NCBI GenBank assembly: GCA_004295005.1
Contig: SHNG01000192.1
Span: 1-64,000, forward strand
Origin: Gammaproteobacteria bacterium
Lineage (GTDB): Bacteria; Pseudomonadota; Gammaproteobacteria; Xanthomonadales; Rhodanobacteraceae
Reading direction: 5' to 3'
Length of the DNA stretch: 64,000 nucleotides
The notes below the pieces were generated by a model, which searched no databases, was not told the DNA's origin, and saw nothing but the letters and a program-made list of their open reading frames with translations. Both the position numbers and the translations under genes were made by a program. Positions within the stretch are counted from its first letter, which is position 1; every line of letters starts with the position of its first letter. Below are positions 20,520 to 28,084 of this stretch, piece by piece.

Positions 20520-21418
20520 CACGATCGCAACGCAGCGTCCACGCACGCGAAAATGAGCACCGCGTTGAGCTGCACCAGTGAGGCAAGAAAACAGGAAATG
20601 GCTGCCTTGCGGTTCTGTTGCTTTACCAGGGACCAGGCCTTGTACACGAACCACAGGCTGCCCGGCACCGCGCCGAGCAGGTAAACGAATCCGGCACCCG
20701 CAAGAATCGGCAGCACCGAGGCCACAGCCAGGGCAATGCTGCTGGTCAACACGATGCGCGATGCACGCGGCCCGCCAAACACAACCGGCATCATGGGAAT
20801 ACCGGCCGCCGCATAGTCATCGCGATTGGCAATGGCCAGGCTCCAGAAATGCGGTGGCGTCCAGAGAAAAAGAATGAGTGCGAACAGCCAGGGCATCAGG
20901 CCAAGTTGCGGATCCGCCGCCGCTGCACCCGCCAGCACCGCAAAACTTCCGGAAAGGCCGCCGATGACGATGTTTGTCCAACTGCGCCGCTTCAACCACA
21001 CCGTGTAGACAATCGCGTAGAAGAACGCGCCAAGGAAGATGAACACGGCGGATTGCACATTGACGATCTTCCATGCAAATGCCACTGCCAGTACCAGCAT
21101 CGCTGCAAACACCAGCAACCACCACGGCTGGTGCGGCAGGGCACCGGTCACGAAGGGTCGGTTGCGGGTTCGCGTCATCAGACGGTCACTCTGATACTCG
21201 TGGTAGTGGTTGAACGCTCCGGCAGCCGCCGACGCAAGCAGCGTGGCCAACGCCATCACCAGCACCTGCCAGGCACTGGCGGACCCGGGGGAAATCACGT
21301 AGCCAACCACGGCCGTGATCATGATGAGCACGCCGATACGCAGCTTGAACAGGCTGATTACATCGCGCAGTACGCCGGCAAGCGAACGTTTGGACGAGGG
21401 AATGCAGATGGAGTTCAT
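20519..21418 (-). CDS. cyoE: Protoheme IX farnesyltransferase (heme O synthase)
   Basis: A 299-residue UbiA-fold membrane prenyltransferase that adds a farnesyl group to heme B to give heme O, the precursor of heme A. The prenyl-diphosphate motif reads NHYHEYQSDRLMTRTRNRP, so the first Asp of the usual NxxxDxxxD is Glu. WTPPHFWSLA and the NRDDY loop are typical of CtaB/CyoE. It lies between the subunit I gene and the SCO gene in the same operon and points to a modified heme (O or A) in the enzyme. An FNR-like CTGATCCTGATCAG at 21533-21546 and an inverted repeat at 21496-21519 lie in the 124-bp gap before it. Confidence 0.93.
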   Translation of the reverse strand: MNSICIPSSKRSLAGVLRDVISLFKLRIGVLIMITAVVGYVISPGSASAWQVLVMALATLLASAAAGAFNHYHEYQSDRLMTRTRNRPFVTGALPHQPWWLLVFAAMLVLAVAFAWKIVNVQSAVFIFLGAFFYAIVYTVWLKRRSWTNIVIGGLSGSFAVLAGAAAADPQLGLMPWLFALILFLWTPPHFWSLAIANRDDYAAAGIPMMPVVFGGPRASRIVLTSSIALAVASVLPILAGAGFVYLLGAVPGSLWFVYKAWSLVKQQNRKAAISCFLASLVQLNAVLIFACVDAALRS

Positions 21419-21495
21419 GGCCGTTGTCCTCGCTGGTGCTGGTCACAGGTGGCGCCACCGCACCGGCTCGGGGAAACCGGTGCGGCGACTGACGA

Positions 21496-21546
21496 TGATC
21501 AACCGAACCCCGTTGATCAGCGATGCCTTGGGCTGATCCTGATCAG
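21496..21546. promoter_or_regulatory. Palindromes between subunit I and cyoE
   Basis: TGATCAAC/GTTGATCA arms (21496-21503 and 21512-21519) and CTGATCCTGATCAG (21533-21546, overlapping the subunit I stop) occur together. They may be a weak intra-operon promoter or regulator site; no T-tract follows, so a terminator is less likely. Confidence 0.3.
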
Positions 21547-23243
21547 CTCAGGCCCCACAAGGTCGACAGATACTTCCAGTTGATGAAGTAGTAGAGGACG
21601 AACGCGGCCAGGAAAATCATGGCCAGCACGAAGGTGCCAGGGGCCGCGAAGCCCAGTGATCCATAACTTTGCGCGGCCGCCGAGGGTGCACCCACGGGAA
21701 TCGGCGTGGGCTCGCTGCTGATCTTGGTCTGCGCAACCCGCTTGCCCCACAGCAGGGAGCCCACGGTCAGGTAGATATAGAGCGCCCCACCGACTATGGC
21801 GGCGATGCCGGCGATGCCGACCAGACCCATCATCAGGTAGGCCGCACCCGGCCATTCATAAGCCAAGGCCGCGCCGCTGAATGCCATGTCCCAATGACGA
21901 CGGGAAACACCCAGGGTTCCGGCACCCATCATCACCAGGCAGAAGAAGTACATGGACAGGCCAAACAGGTAAGGCTGCCACTTGGCCAGGGTCGGGTTGA
22001 TGATCTCGCGCTTGAACAACACCGGTATCAGGAAATAGGTCAGCGCCATGAACGAGAGCGTGGTGCCGATCACCACCGTGGCATGGAAATGACCCGGCAC
22101 GTAGATCGTGTTGTGGATGATCATGTTGAGCTGTTCGGTACCCATCATCACGCCGGAGATTCCACCGAGGAATCCGAAGCCGATGATCGAGATGAACACG
22201 CCGGAGAACGAGGGATTGCCCCACGGCGCCTTGCGCAACCATTCGAACAGGCCCTTGTTGTATCCCTTGGCACGCTGCGCCACTTCCATTGCGCCGGGAA
22301 TGGTGAGCCCGTGAATCATCGAGGCGAGCACGGCGAAGTACATGAAGTAGCTGGTGTTGAGCACCTTCCATTCCACGCTCATGCCGGGATCCGACAGGAT
22401 GTGATGCGCACTGGCCAGTTGCAGGAACACGATGTAGAGCAGGAACGCGCCGCGGCTGACCCGCTCCGACATCGGCTTGGCGCCGAACACCACGGCCGCG
22501 ACCAGATACCAGATGGAAATGTGGGCGGCGACGTTGATCTGCTGTGACGAGTGTCCGAATGCCCACCAGATCACGCGGTAGATCAAGGGATCGACATGCT
22601 CGACCCAGCCCATGGACTGCATCCAGGTTGGAATCAGGATGATCGCTCCGGAGGCAATGGTGAACACGGCAATGATCGCTGCGGTGATCGCACCGAAGGT
22701 GACCAGCGGCACCGAGCCCTGGTAGGTCTTCTCGCGCTTGGCCACCACCAGGGTGCCGAAGAACACGAAGCAGGCGATCAGCGCGCCCACCGCAAACAGG
22801 ATCAGGCCCAGGTAGAACGAGGGCGCTGCCATCATCGGCACGTACGAGGTCATCATCACGCTCGATGCGCCGTCATACACCGCGTAGTTGTTCATGACCG
22901 AGCCGATCACCATCAGGGCAAAGGCCAGCCATGCGATCTTCGGCGTGGCAATCCGGCATCGCAACAGCGTCGATGAACAGAAATACAGTACTGCGATCTC
23001 GAAGAAGATGATCCAGTAGACCAGCATGTCGAGGCCATGTGCGGTCAGCACCTGGTAGAAGGTGGCCGCTTCCAGCCAATGCACGCTGGGCCAGCGCGTG
23101 AGCACGATGCCGATGGCGAGAATGCCGCCGATGAGCAGGAAGATGACGCCTGCCACGGCATTGGCGATCACCAGTTTTTCAGCCTGGGATTCGAACTGCA
23201 GCCCGGAACGCGGGCAGGTCCGGTAGGTGGTGTTATTGGACAT
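21543..23243 (-). CDS. B-family heme-copper oxidoreductase subunit I without active-site Tyr (eNOR-like)
   Basis: A 566-residue catalytic subunit with about 13-14 helices. All six histidine ligands are present: His69 (helix II), His231 (helix VI), His280/281 (AHHILSDPG, helix VII), and His385/His387 (VPGHFH, helix X). The run HHxxxDPG...W...GLFEWLRKAPWGNP resembles Thermus ba3 and places it in the B family. Where oxygen reductases have the His-Tyr cross-link (H-x3-Y), it reads GHSSQQ, so Gln235 replaces Tyr. That substitution is a mark of proposed NO reductases such as eNOR. The start at 23243 follows GGCGGAGG and overlaps subunit II by 11 nt. It is commonly annotated as cytochrome c oxidase. 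Confidence 0.9.
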   Translation of the reverse strand: MSNNTTYRTCPRSGLQFESQAEKLVIANAVAGVIFLLIGGILAIGIVLTRWPSVHWLEAATFYQVLTAHGLDMLVYWIIFFEIAVLYFCSSTLLRCRIATPKIAWLAFALMVIGSVMNNYAVYDGASSVMMTSYVPMMAAPSFYLGLILFAVGALIACFVFFGTLVVAKREKTYQGSVPLVTFGAITAAIIAVFTIASGAIILIPTWMQSMGWVEHVDPLIYRVIWWAFGHSSQQINVAAHISIWYLVAAVVFGAKPMSERVSRGAFLLYIVFLQLASAHHILSDPGMSVEWKVLNTSYFMYFAVLASMIHGLTIPGAMEVAQRAKGYNKGLFEWLRKAPWGNPSFSGVFISIIGFGFLGGISGVMMGTEQLNMIIHNTIYVPGHFHATVVIGTTLSFMALTYFLIPVLFKREIINPTLAKWQPYLFGLSMYFFCLVMMGAGTLGVSRRHWDMAFSGAALAYEWPGAAYLMMGLVGIAGIAAIVGGALYIYLTVGSLLWGKRVAQTKISSEPTPIPVGAPSAAAQSYGSLGFAAPGTFVLAMIFLAAFVLYYFINWKYLSTLWGLS

Positions 23244-23793
23244 TTCCGGCCTCCGCCTTGACGTAGATTCGCCCGACCATGGTGTGGTGGCCGATACCAC
23301 AGAATTCGTTGCACACCACCGAATAGGTGCCGCTCTGGTTTGGCGTGACCGTCACCACGTGCTCGTATCCGGGCACGACCTGGATGTTGATGTTGGCCGG
23401 CTGCAGCGAGAATCCGTGGTTGTAGTCCATCGAGGTCAGGTGCAGGCGATAGGTCTGCCCCTGTTGCAGTTCGAGGATCGGCCAGAAATTCCACAAGCGC
23501 GCGATCATGTACACATCGCTGCCGGGCGGCGGCGCGACCACCGGCGTCTGGAAATCGGTTTCAACCCGAACCGTGTACTTGTCGACCACCGCCTGGGCCT
23601 TGGCTGCGAATTGTTCGCTGGTGGTCTTGTAGGTTTCGGTGGAAAGGTTTTGCTTTCCGTACATGTGCCAATAAATCATCATGAAGAACATGATCATGCA
23701 CCAGACGAATGCGATGGCTATCCAGGTGCCTTCCACCCGGTCCAGCGGGTGCTTCCACCAGAGTCGTTCGGTGGGCGGTAAAATTGCGCTCAT
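23233..23793 (-). CDS. Heme-copper oxidoreductase subunit II with CuA site
   Basis: A 186-residue subunit with a single N-terminal membrane helix (about residues 25-42) and a periplasmic cupredoxin domain. The CuA ligands are intact: His in MDYNHGFS and C-x3-C-x3-H-x2-M in CNEFCGIGHHTM. CuA takes electrons from cytochrome c or a similar donor and passes them to subunit I. It is short, as in ba3-type enzymes. It follows the 51-residue peptide gene by 33 bp and overlaps subunit I. An intact CuA site means that this enzyme accepts electrons from a soluble carrier, possibly the adjacent multiheme cytochrome. Confidence 0.92.
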   Translation of the reverse strand: MSAILPPTERLWWKHPLDRVEGTWIAIAFVWCMIMFFMMIYWHMYGKQNLSTETYKTTSEQFAAKAQAVVDKYTVRVETDFQTPVVAPPPGSDVYMIARLWNFWPILELQQGQTYRLHLTSMDYNHGFSLQPANINIQVVPGYEHVVTVTPNQSGTYSVVCNEFCGIGHHTMVGRIYVKAEAGNVQ

Positions 23794-23826
23794 GAGAGTT
23801 TCCCCGGGGTTGTGCGATGCGCTCGC

Positions 23827-23982
23827 CTACTTCGCGACCGGAATGGTCAGGATGTCGATGACGCCCCAGAGGACGTAAACGACCATGGGCACCATCACTC
23901 CGATGAACAGGAGCAGGAACGGGTTGTCGAGCAGCTTCTGCATCATCGGGATCTTTTCGTCGTGTTCCTGGGTGGTTTCCAT
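23827..23982 (-). CDS. 51-residue membrane peptide, first gene of the heme-copper operon
   Basis: A very short gene, METTQEHDEKIPMMQ... ending in DILTIPVAK, with a charged N-terminus and one membrane helix (about residues 19-45). GGAGGC precedes the ATG. It resembles in size and place the single-helix subunit IIa of ba3 oxidases, so it is probably a structural subunit. A TTGAC-N4-GTCAA box lies 81 bp upstream. Confidence 0.7.
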   Translation of the reverse strand: METTQEHDEKIPMMQKLLDNPFLLLFIGVMVPMVVYVLWGVIDILTIPVAK

Positions 23983-24062
23983 CGGCGCCTCCGCAATGGT
24001 TCATGGCACTCTGCCGGGTCGGCAGGCTCGCGATATTTACGTCTGAATCGCAATTTGCGGCC

Positions 24063-24076
24063 TTGACTTGGGTCAA
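24063..24076. promoter_or_regulatory. Candidate FNR/Dnr-type box between the divergent operon and ctaA
   Basis: TTGACTTGGGTCAA has perfect TTGAC and GTCAA half-sites. It sits 81 bp before the heme-copper operon and 91 bp before heme A synthase, so one site could control both directions. Confidence 0.65.
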
Positions 24077-24166
24077 GCCAGGCGCGAATCGACGCGGCAT
24101 GGGTGACAATTCGGGTCATCTCGGACATCCTGCGCGGGATTGCCGCAGCCCCACGGAAGCCGAGAA

Positions 24167-25240
24167 ATGACCGAGTCCGCACACGATCCCAAGTCACAAC
24201 GCAGCGCGCGCGAGCGGCCACGCGCCGTTGGTTGGTGGCTGCTCAGTTGCTGCGCCGTGCTGCTGATCCTGGTGATGGTCGGTGGCGCAACGCGACTGAC
24301 CGAGTCAGGCCTTTCCATCGTCGACTGGAAGCCGGTGACCGGTGTGCTGCCGCCGATGGGCGAGGTGGCGTGGCAGGCAGAATTCTCGCGCTATCAAACC
24401 AGTCCGCAATTTGCCCAGGTCAACCAGGACATGTCCCTCGGTGACTTCAAGGTGATTTTCTGGTTCGAGTTCTTCCATCGACTGCTGGCGCGTCTGCTCG
24501 GCCTCTGGTTTGCCTTGCCGCTGCTGTGGTTCTGGTTGCGTGGCACCATTCCCGCGCGCTTGCGCTGGCCCCTGCTCGGCATCCTCGCCCTGGGCGCGGC
24601 GCAGGGATACATGGGCTGGTACATGGTCAAGAGCGGACTCGTCGATATCCCACGGGTCAGCCCCTATCGCCTGGCAGCGCACCTGGGACTCGCACTGCTG
24701 GTGTATGCGCTGATGCTGCGCGTGGCCATCGGCTTGTTGCTGAATCGTGTGCCGGCACCGGATTCAGTACCTGCACAACGCTGGCCGCGCGCTCTCCTGC
24801 TGGTCATGGTGGCCACGACCATCCTGTTCGGTGCATTTGTTGCCGGCCTTCGCGCAGGCCACATGTACAACACCTTTCCACTGATGGCCGGATACTGGGT
24901 TCCACCAGGGATGGCCGCGATGGAGCCGTTCTGGCGCAACCTGTTCGAGAACCCGGTGAGCGTGCAGTTCATCCATCGCATCATTGCCCTGAGCACGCTG
25001 GCGGTGACCCTGTGGGCCTGGTGGCGCATGCGCAACGCGGCGCAGGACAGGGCGCAGGCCCGATCACGCCTTGCACTCTTGTTGATGGCGCTCATCCAGG
25101 TGACGCTGGGCATCTGCACCCTGCTGTGGGTGGTGCCTGTGTGGCTGGGAACCCTGCATCAGGGTGGTGCCGTGCTCCTGCTCAGCGCAGTCATCGTCGC
25201 CGGCTGGTGCTGGCGCACGACGGATCAATCCCCAAGATAA
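24167..25240 (+). CDS. ctaA: Heme A synthase
   Basis: A 357-residue COX15/CtaA protein with eight membrane helices that oxidises heme O to heme A. Conserved histidines are seen in FFHRLLAR, AAHLGLA, FIHRIIALS and TLHQGGA, and VGGATRLTESGLSIVDWKPV is the family's N-terminal signature. It is divergent from the heme-copper operon and shares its regulatory box. The last residues (TTDQSPR) run into the region complementary to the end of the convergent SCO gene copy. Its presence beside cyoE indicates that the oxidoreductase uses an A-type heme. Confidence 0.93.
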   Translation: MTESAHDPKSQRSARERPRAVGWWLLSCCAVLLILVMVGGATRLTESGLSIVDWKPVTGVLPPMGEVAWQAEFSRYQTSPQFAQVNQDMSLGDFKVIFWFEFFHRLLARLLGLWFALPLLWFWLRGTIPARLRWPLLGILALGAAQGYMGWYMVKSGLVDIPRVSPYRLAAHLGLALLVYALMLRVAIGLLLNRVPAPDSVPAQRWPRALLLVMVATTILFGAFVAGLRAGHMYNTFPLMAGYWVPPGMAAMEPFWRNLFENPVSVQFIHRIIALSTLAVTLWAWWRMRNAAQDRAQARSRLALLLMALIQVTLGICTLLWVVPVWLGTLHQGGAVLLLSAVIVAGWCWRTTDQSPR

Positions 25241-25268
25241 GTGCGCAGCGCGGTGAACTGGCGCAGCA
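25204..25268. repeat. Left copy of 65-bp direct repeat flanking an inserted segment
   Basis: This segment covers the end of ctaA and a copy of the 3' end of the SCO gene. It matches 26759-26823 at 62 of 65 positions by eye. The two copies are 1555 bp apart. Confidence 0.8.
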
Positions 25269-25337
25269 CCAGCGTGCGGCCAACCGGCGCAATTCGGGTG
25301 TTCTGGATTTGATGCGTGCGGCCAATCGGCAGATTTT

Positions 25338-25457
25338 GGGTGTCGCGGATTCTGCGGATTCTGTTGGGTGTCCCGGATTCTGCGGATTCTGGGTGTCCCG
25401 GATTCTGCGGATTCTGGGTGTCCCGGATTCTGCGGATTCTGGGTGTCCCGGATTCTG
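25338..25457. repeat. 25-bp tandem repeat
   Basis: About 4.7 units of GGGTGTCCCGGATTCTGCGG plus ATTCT. Units 2-4 are identical and head to tail (25366-25440); the first has one change and is followed by 3 extra bases. It lies just inside the left end of the inserted segment, in non-coding DNA. Confidence 0.9.
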
Positions 25458-25523
25458 TCCAGGTGGCATTACAAGTCCTGACCCCTACCCCCATTGCAAA
25501 ACCCTACTCCATCCCCCCCGGGC

Positions 25524-26405
25524 TCATCGGTCCTTCAATGGAGGTGAGCCGCCCCTCTCGACAAAAGAAGGTGCGCGCAGGTCTCGGTGCCGAACAATGG
25601 CCCCGCGCGCGTTCACGATGCATCGAGCCACCTTGGCAAGCTGCTGCCAAGAGAACTCCCACTCTTCGGCAAGTTCAGGATCGCGGAATCCGCAAACGCC
25701 TGCTGAGTCCTCCGAGACGGGGTCGATCTCACGCGCTTCAAATCGGCCGTTGACCTCATTCTCAGTCGACACACTGAGCACACCACCGCTGCTATCCGTG
25801 TCGTATGAATGAAAGTAGCCGAACGTGTTCCTGACGTGCGCAAACGTAACGGCGCTGGCGCTGGTGCGGAAGACGAACTCCTTCCCCACGATCCACCAAG
25901 CGCCTCCCGGTCGGAACATCTGTCCTTGGACTCGAAAGACGGCGCGACTCTTGTCAGGAGTTGAAAGACTGTCGAGGCGGTAGTTGCTCAACGCCTTGCC
26001 ATCCGCCCGGACTGGACTAGCCTCGAAGTACCAGACGTCGCTTCGACGTCCATCATCATACAGCGCCCACCACAGCTCCGAGATTCGCGGATTGCTGACA
26101 TCCAAGACTTCGCGGATCCAAACTTGGTGCTTCACAGAACGCAGGGGAAGCGCGAAATCTCGCACGAGGAGTTCAGCATCGGACTCGACCGCTGCGGACG
26201 TTCCCGACGCAAACTCAGGCTTGGCCAAGACGTCTGGGATGAGAGATGCGACGTCCTGATTGGGCTTGGCAGCGGGGAGTTGGCCGCCAAGCCCCACAAC
26301 CCGCTCGAAATACAGACGATCGAGTCCTTCTAGCCTGACTCGGGCGGCTGCTGGTGACACCGCAACGGCGACGAACGCTGCAACCGCCATCGCATGCCGG
26401 ATCAT
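25524..26405 (-). CDS. Hypothetical secreted protein on the inserted segment
   Basis: A 293-residue protein with a signal peptide from the chosen ATG at 26405 (MIRHAMAVAAFVAVAVSPAAA). The mature part is soluble, with no lipobox, repeat or catalytic motif that I recognise. It has two cysteines near the C-terminus (GVCGF and ARCIVN). Codon choice looks less GC-rich than in the flanking genes, which fits acquisition with the inserted segment. The context gives no functional clue. Confidence 0.6.
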   Translation of the reverse strand: MIRHAMAVAAFVAVAVSPAAARVRLEGLDRLYFERVVGLGGQLPAAKPNQDVASLIPDVLAKPEFASGTSAAVESDAELLVRDFALPLRSVKHQVWIREVLDVSNPRISELWWALYDDGRRSDVWYFEASPVRADGKALSNYRLDSLSTPDKSRAVFRVQGQMFRPGGAWWIVGKEFVFRTSASAVTFAHVRNTFGYFHSYDTDSSGGVLSVSTENEVNGRFEAREIDPVSEDSAGVCGFRDPELAEEWEFSWQQLAKVARCIVNARGAIVRHRDLRAPSFVERGGSPPLKDR

Positions 26406-26758
26406 CGCCCACTCCTGCTGCCCAACTACACAATGTTCGTCCAAATTCGAACATTGGGTCAAGCCGTTTTCCTGCTCGAAATCAAATGGATAACGACTCG
26501 CAGAGCGTGCGTGGAAGCCTGAACATGGACGCGTTGTTTCATGCAGACGCGGGGGCAATGGAATGCGCACACAAGGACCAGGGTGTATTGGGCAAGTTGG
26601 CAGTGGTGCCTGCGCCGCGTTTGCTGGATGAGGCTAGTCGAATTTGCGCGGGGTTACTGCGCGAGTTCAGAGCTTGCAATGCCACATCGACAACAGCGGC
26701 AGTCTGCGATCCACGGCGGGCTACACCAGCCGCGCCCAGGGCAACCGCAAACCCACCC
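26406..26758. other. Non-coding right part of the inserted segment
   Basis: I find no supported gene here. A short plus-strand frame ends in WCWRTTDQSPR, the last residues of CtaA, because it runs into the right copy of the direct repeat. Confidence 0.5.
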
Positions 26759-26823
26759 CTGGTGCTGGCGCACAACGGATCAATCCCCAAGATAAGTGCG
26801 CAGCGCGTTGAGCTGGCGCAGCA
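26759..26823. repeat. Right copy of 65-bp direct repeat
   Basis: It contains the authentic 3' end of the second SCO gene and a remnant of the end of ctaA. It differs from 25204-25268 at three positions. Confidence 0.8.
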
Positions 26824-27424
26824 TCACGGCGGGCTGATGGGGTGACGGCAATGCCGCCACCGCGCGCCCCTGCGCATCGATGACAATGATCGAAGTCGAG
26901 TGATCCATGCTGCGCACGCCTCCCGCATCGCGGTTCTCCGCATAGGCGATGCCCAATGGTCCAGCGAGTGCTTCGAGTTGATCGGCGGTACCGCTCAATC
27001 CGATCAGCGAATCGTCGAAGAAGGCAAGGTATGCGGCCATGCGCTCGGGCGTATCGTTGGCGGGATCCACGCTTGCGAACACCATTCGAGGGATCTCGCT
27101 TGCCTGCCCCGATTCACGCATCAGCGCGCGCAGGGTCTTCATTGCCTGCAAGGTCATTGGACACACATCCGGGCATTGCAGATAGCCAAAGAACAGCAGG
27201 CTCCAACGGCCCTTGAAATCCTCTGCGGAGAACGACTTGCCGTTCTGCTCGCGCATGCTGAAGTCGGGAATTGCGCGCGGCTCGGGCCAAAGCAACGGCT
27301 TGATTTCTGCCGGCGCGGATTCCCAGCGTGACTGTACGAAGTGACGATTGGCCAGCAATGCGATGACCACGCCAAGGATCAGCATCGATACCAACAGGAT
27401 TATGCGGGATGATGTGCTGCGCAT
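26780..27424 (-). CDS. Second SCO1/SenC family copper chaperone
   Basis: A 214-residue SCO protein anchored by an N-terminal helix (residues 8-26) with the thioredoxin fold in the periplasm. The copper motif is CPDVCPMT and the partner His is in SMDHSTS. Unlike the first SCO protein in the window it has no C-terminal helix. The start at 27424 is chosen for its hydrophobic anchor; the in-frame extension upstream is arginine-rich. It is divergent from the DUF420 gene with a TTGAC-N4-ATCAA box between them. Having two SCO proteins beside one CuA enzyme suggests division of labour in copper loading or disulphide reduction. Confidence 0.9.
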   Translation of the reverse strand: MRSTSSRIILLVSMLILGVVIALLANRHFVQSRWESAPAEIKPLLWPEPRAIPDFSMREQNGKSFSAEDFKGRWSLLFFGYLQCPDVCPMTLQAMKTLRALMRESGQASEIPRMVFASVDPANDTPERMAAYLAFFDDSLIGLSGTADQLEALAGPLGIAYAENRDAGGVRSMDHSTSIIVIDAQGRAVAALPSPHQPAVMLRQLNALRTYLGD

Positions 27425-27490
27425 GGTCCGATCACGTCCAACTGCGGCAATGGGTATTGCGTACCCTACCCGGCCCTTTCTGCCATGACG

Positions 27491-27504
27491 TTGACTTCGA
27501 TCAA
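27491..27504. promoter_or_regulatory. Candidate FNR/Dnr-type box between SCO and DUF420 genes
   Basis: TTGACTTCGATCAA combines TTGAC and ATCAA half-sites. It is 67 bp from the SCO start and 58 bp from the DUF420 start and could act on both. Confidence 0.6.
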
Positions 27505-27561
27505 TGCCGGCGGCCTTTTGTCGTGCCATGTTGAATCACCGTAAAAGCCGACTCGTTCTCC

Positions 27562-27984
27562 ATGGACTTGCCCAATCTCCTGCCACACGTCAACGCATCA
27601 CTGAATGCAACCGCCATGATCCTGCTTGGCTATGCACGGGTGATGATTGCCCAGCGGCAGATCGACAAACACCGTCGGGCAATGATTGCCGCGCTGGCGG
27701 TGTCCGGTTTGTTCCTGGTGACCTACATCACCTATCACCATATCGCGCCCATCTTCGTTTTCCGTGGCTACGGCTGGATTCGCCCGGTCTACTACGCATT
27801 GCTGGTCAGTCACGTGGTCCTGGCTGCGCTGGCTATCCCCATGATCCTGGTGACTGCGGTGCTGGGCATGCGTCGGCGCGATTCCCGCCATCGCGCCATC
27901 GCGCGCTGGACGTGGCCGGTGTGGATGTACGTGTCGGTTTCCGGTGTCGTCGTGTATCTGCTGCTGTACCAGATCTATCGCTGA
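27562..27984 (+). CDS. DUF420 (CtaM/YozB-like) oxidase assembly protein
   Basis: A 140-residue protein with four membrane helices that matches DUF420. Conserved features are LPHVNASLNA near the N-terminus, YITYHH and the central RPVYYALLVSHVVLA helix. The Staphylococcus/Bacillus member CtaM is needed for maturation of heme-A oxidases. Its position beside SCO, ctaA and the heme-copper operon supports the same role here. Confidence 0.85.
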   Translation: MDLPNLLPHVNASLNATAMILLGYARVMIAQRQIDKHRRAMIAALAVSGLFLVTYITYHHIAPIFVFRGYGWIRPVYYALLVSHVVLAALAIPMILVTAVLGMRRRDSRHRAIARWTWPVWMYVSVSGVVVYLLLYQIYR

Positions 27985-28018
27985 GGCCCGGACCTCGGTC
28001 AAGCCATGCGAATCCGAA

Positions 28019-28046
28019 ATATCGCTTCATCGCGACAAAGCGATAT
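28019..28046. promoter_or_regulatory. Palindromic operator over the metF promoter
   Basis: ATATCGCTT and AAGCGATAT form a perfect 9-bp inverted repeat with a 10-nt spacer. The right arm runs into a TATACT -10 element (28047-28052), so a bound repressor would block the promoter. The ATATC...GATAT form is like ArsR-family sites (SahR controls methionine-cycle genes); that link is inferred. Confidence 0.55.
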
Positions 28047-28084
28047 ATACTCGCCGCTCCCGCGTGCCAGACAAACAGCCTTCC

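Larger units (their letters stand above)
25269..26758. mobile_element. Inserted 1.5-kb segment between ctaA and the second SCO gene
   Basis: DNA between two copies of a 65-bp direct repeat that represents the ctaA/SCO gene junction. Without it the two genes would converge with overlapping ends. It contains 25-bp tandem repeats and one gene for a secreted protein, with no transposase or recombinase. The mechanism is not evident; an outsized target duplication or a homologous event is possible. Confidence 0.55.

Noticed and set aside
25338..25457. CRISPR array
   Set aside because: The 25-bp units are contiguous, without unique spacers, and no cas genes are present.
26541..26795. Short frame in the inserted segment ending in the CtaA C-terminus
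   Set aside because: The match to CtaA is only the duplicated 65-bp repeat; the rest has no protein-like character.
27989..28002. CGGACCTCGGTCAA as a further FNR-type box
   Set aside because: Only one half-site fits; two mismatches in the other.
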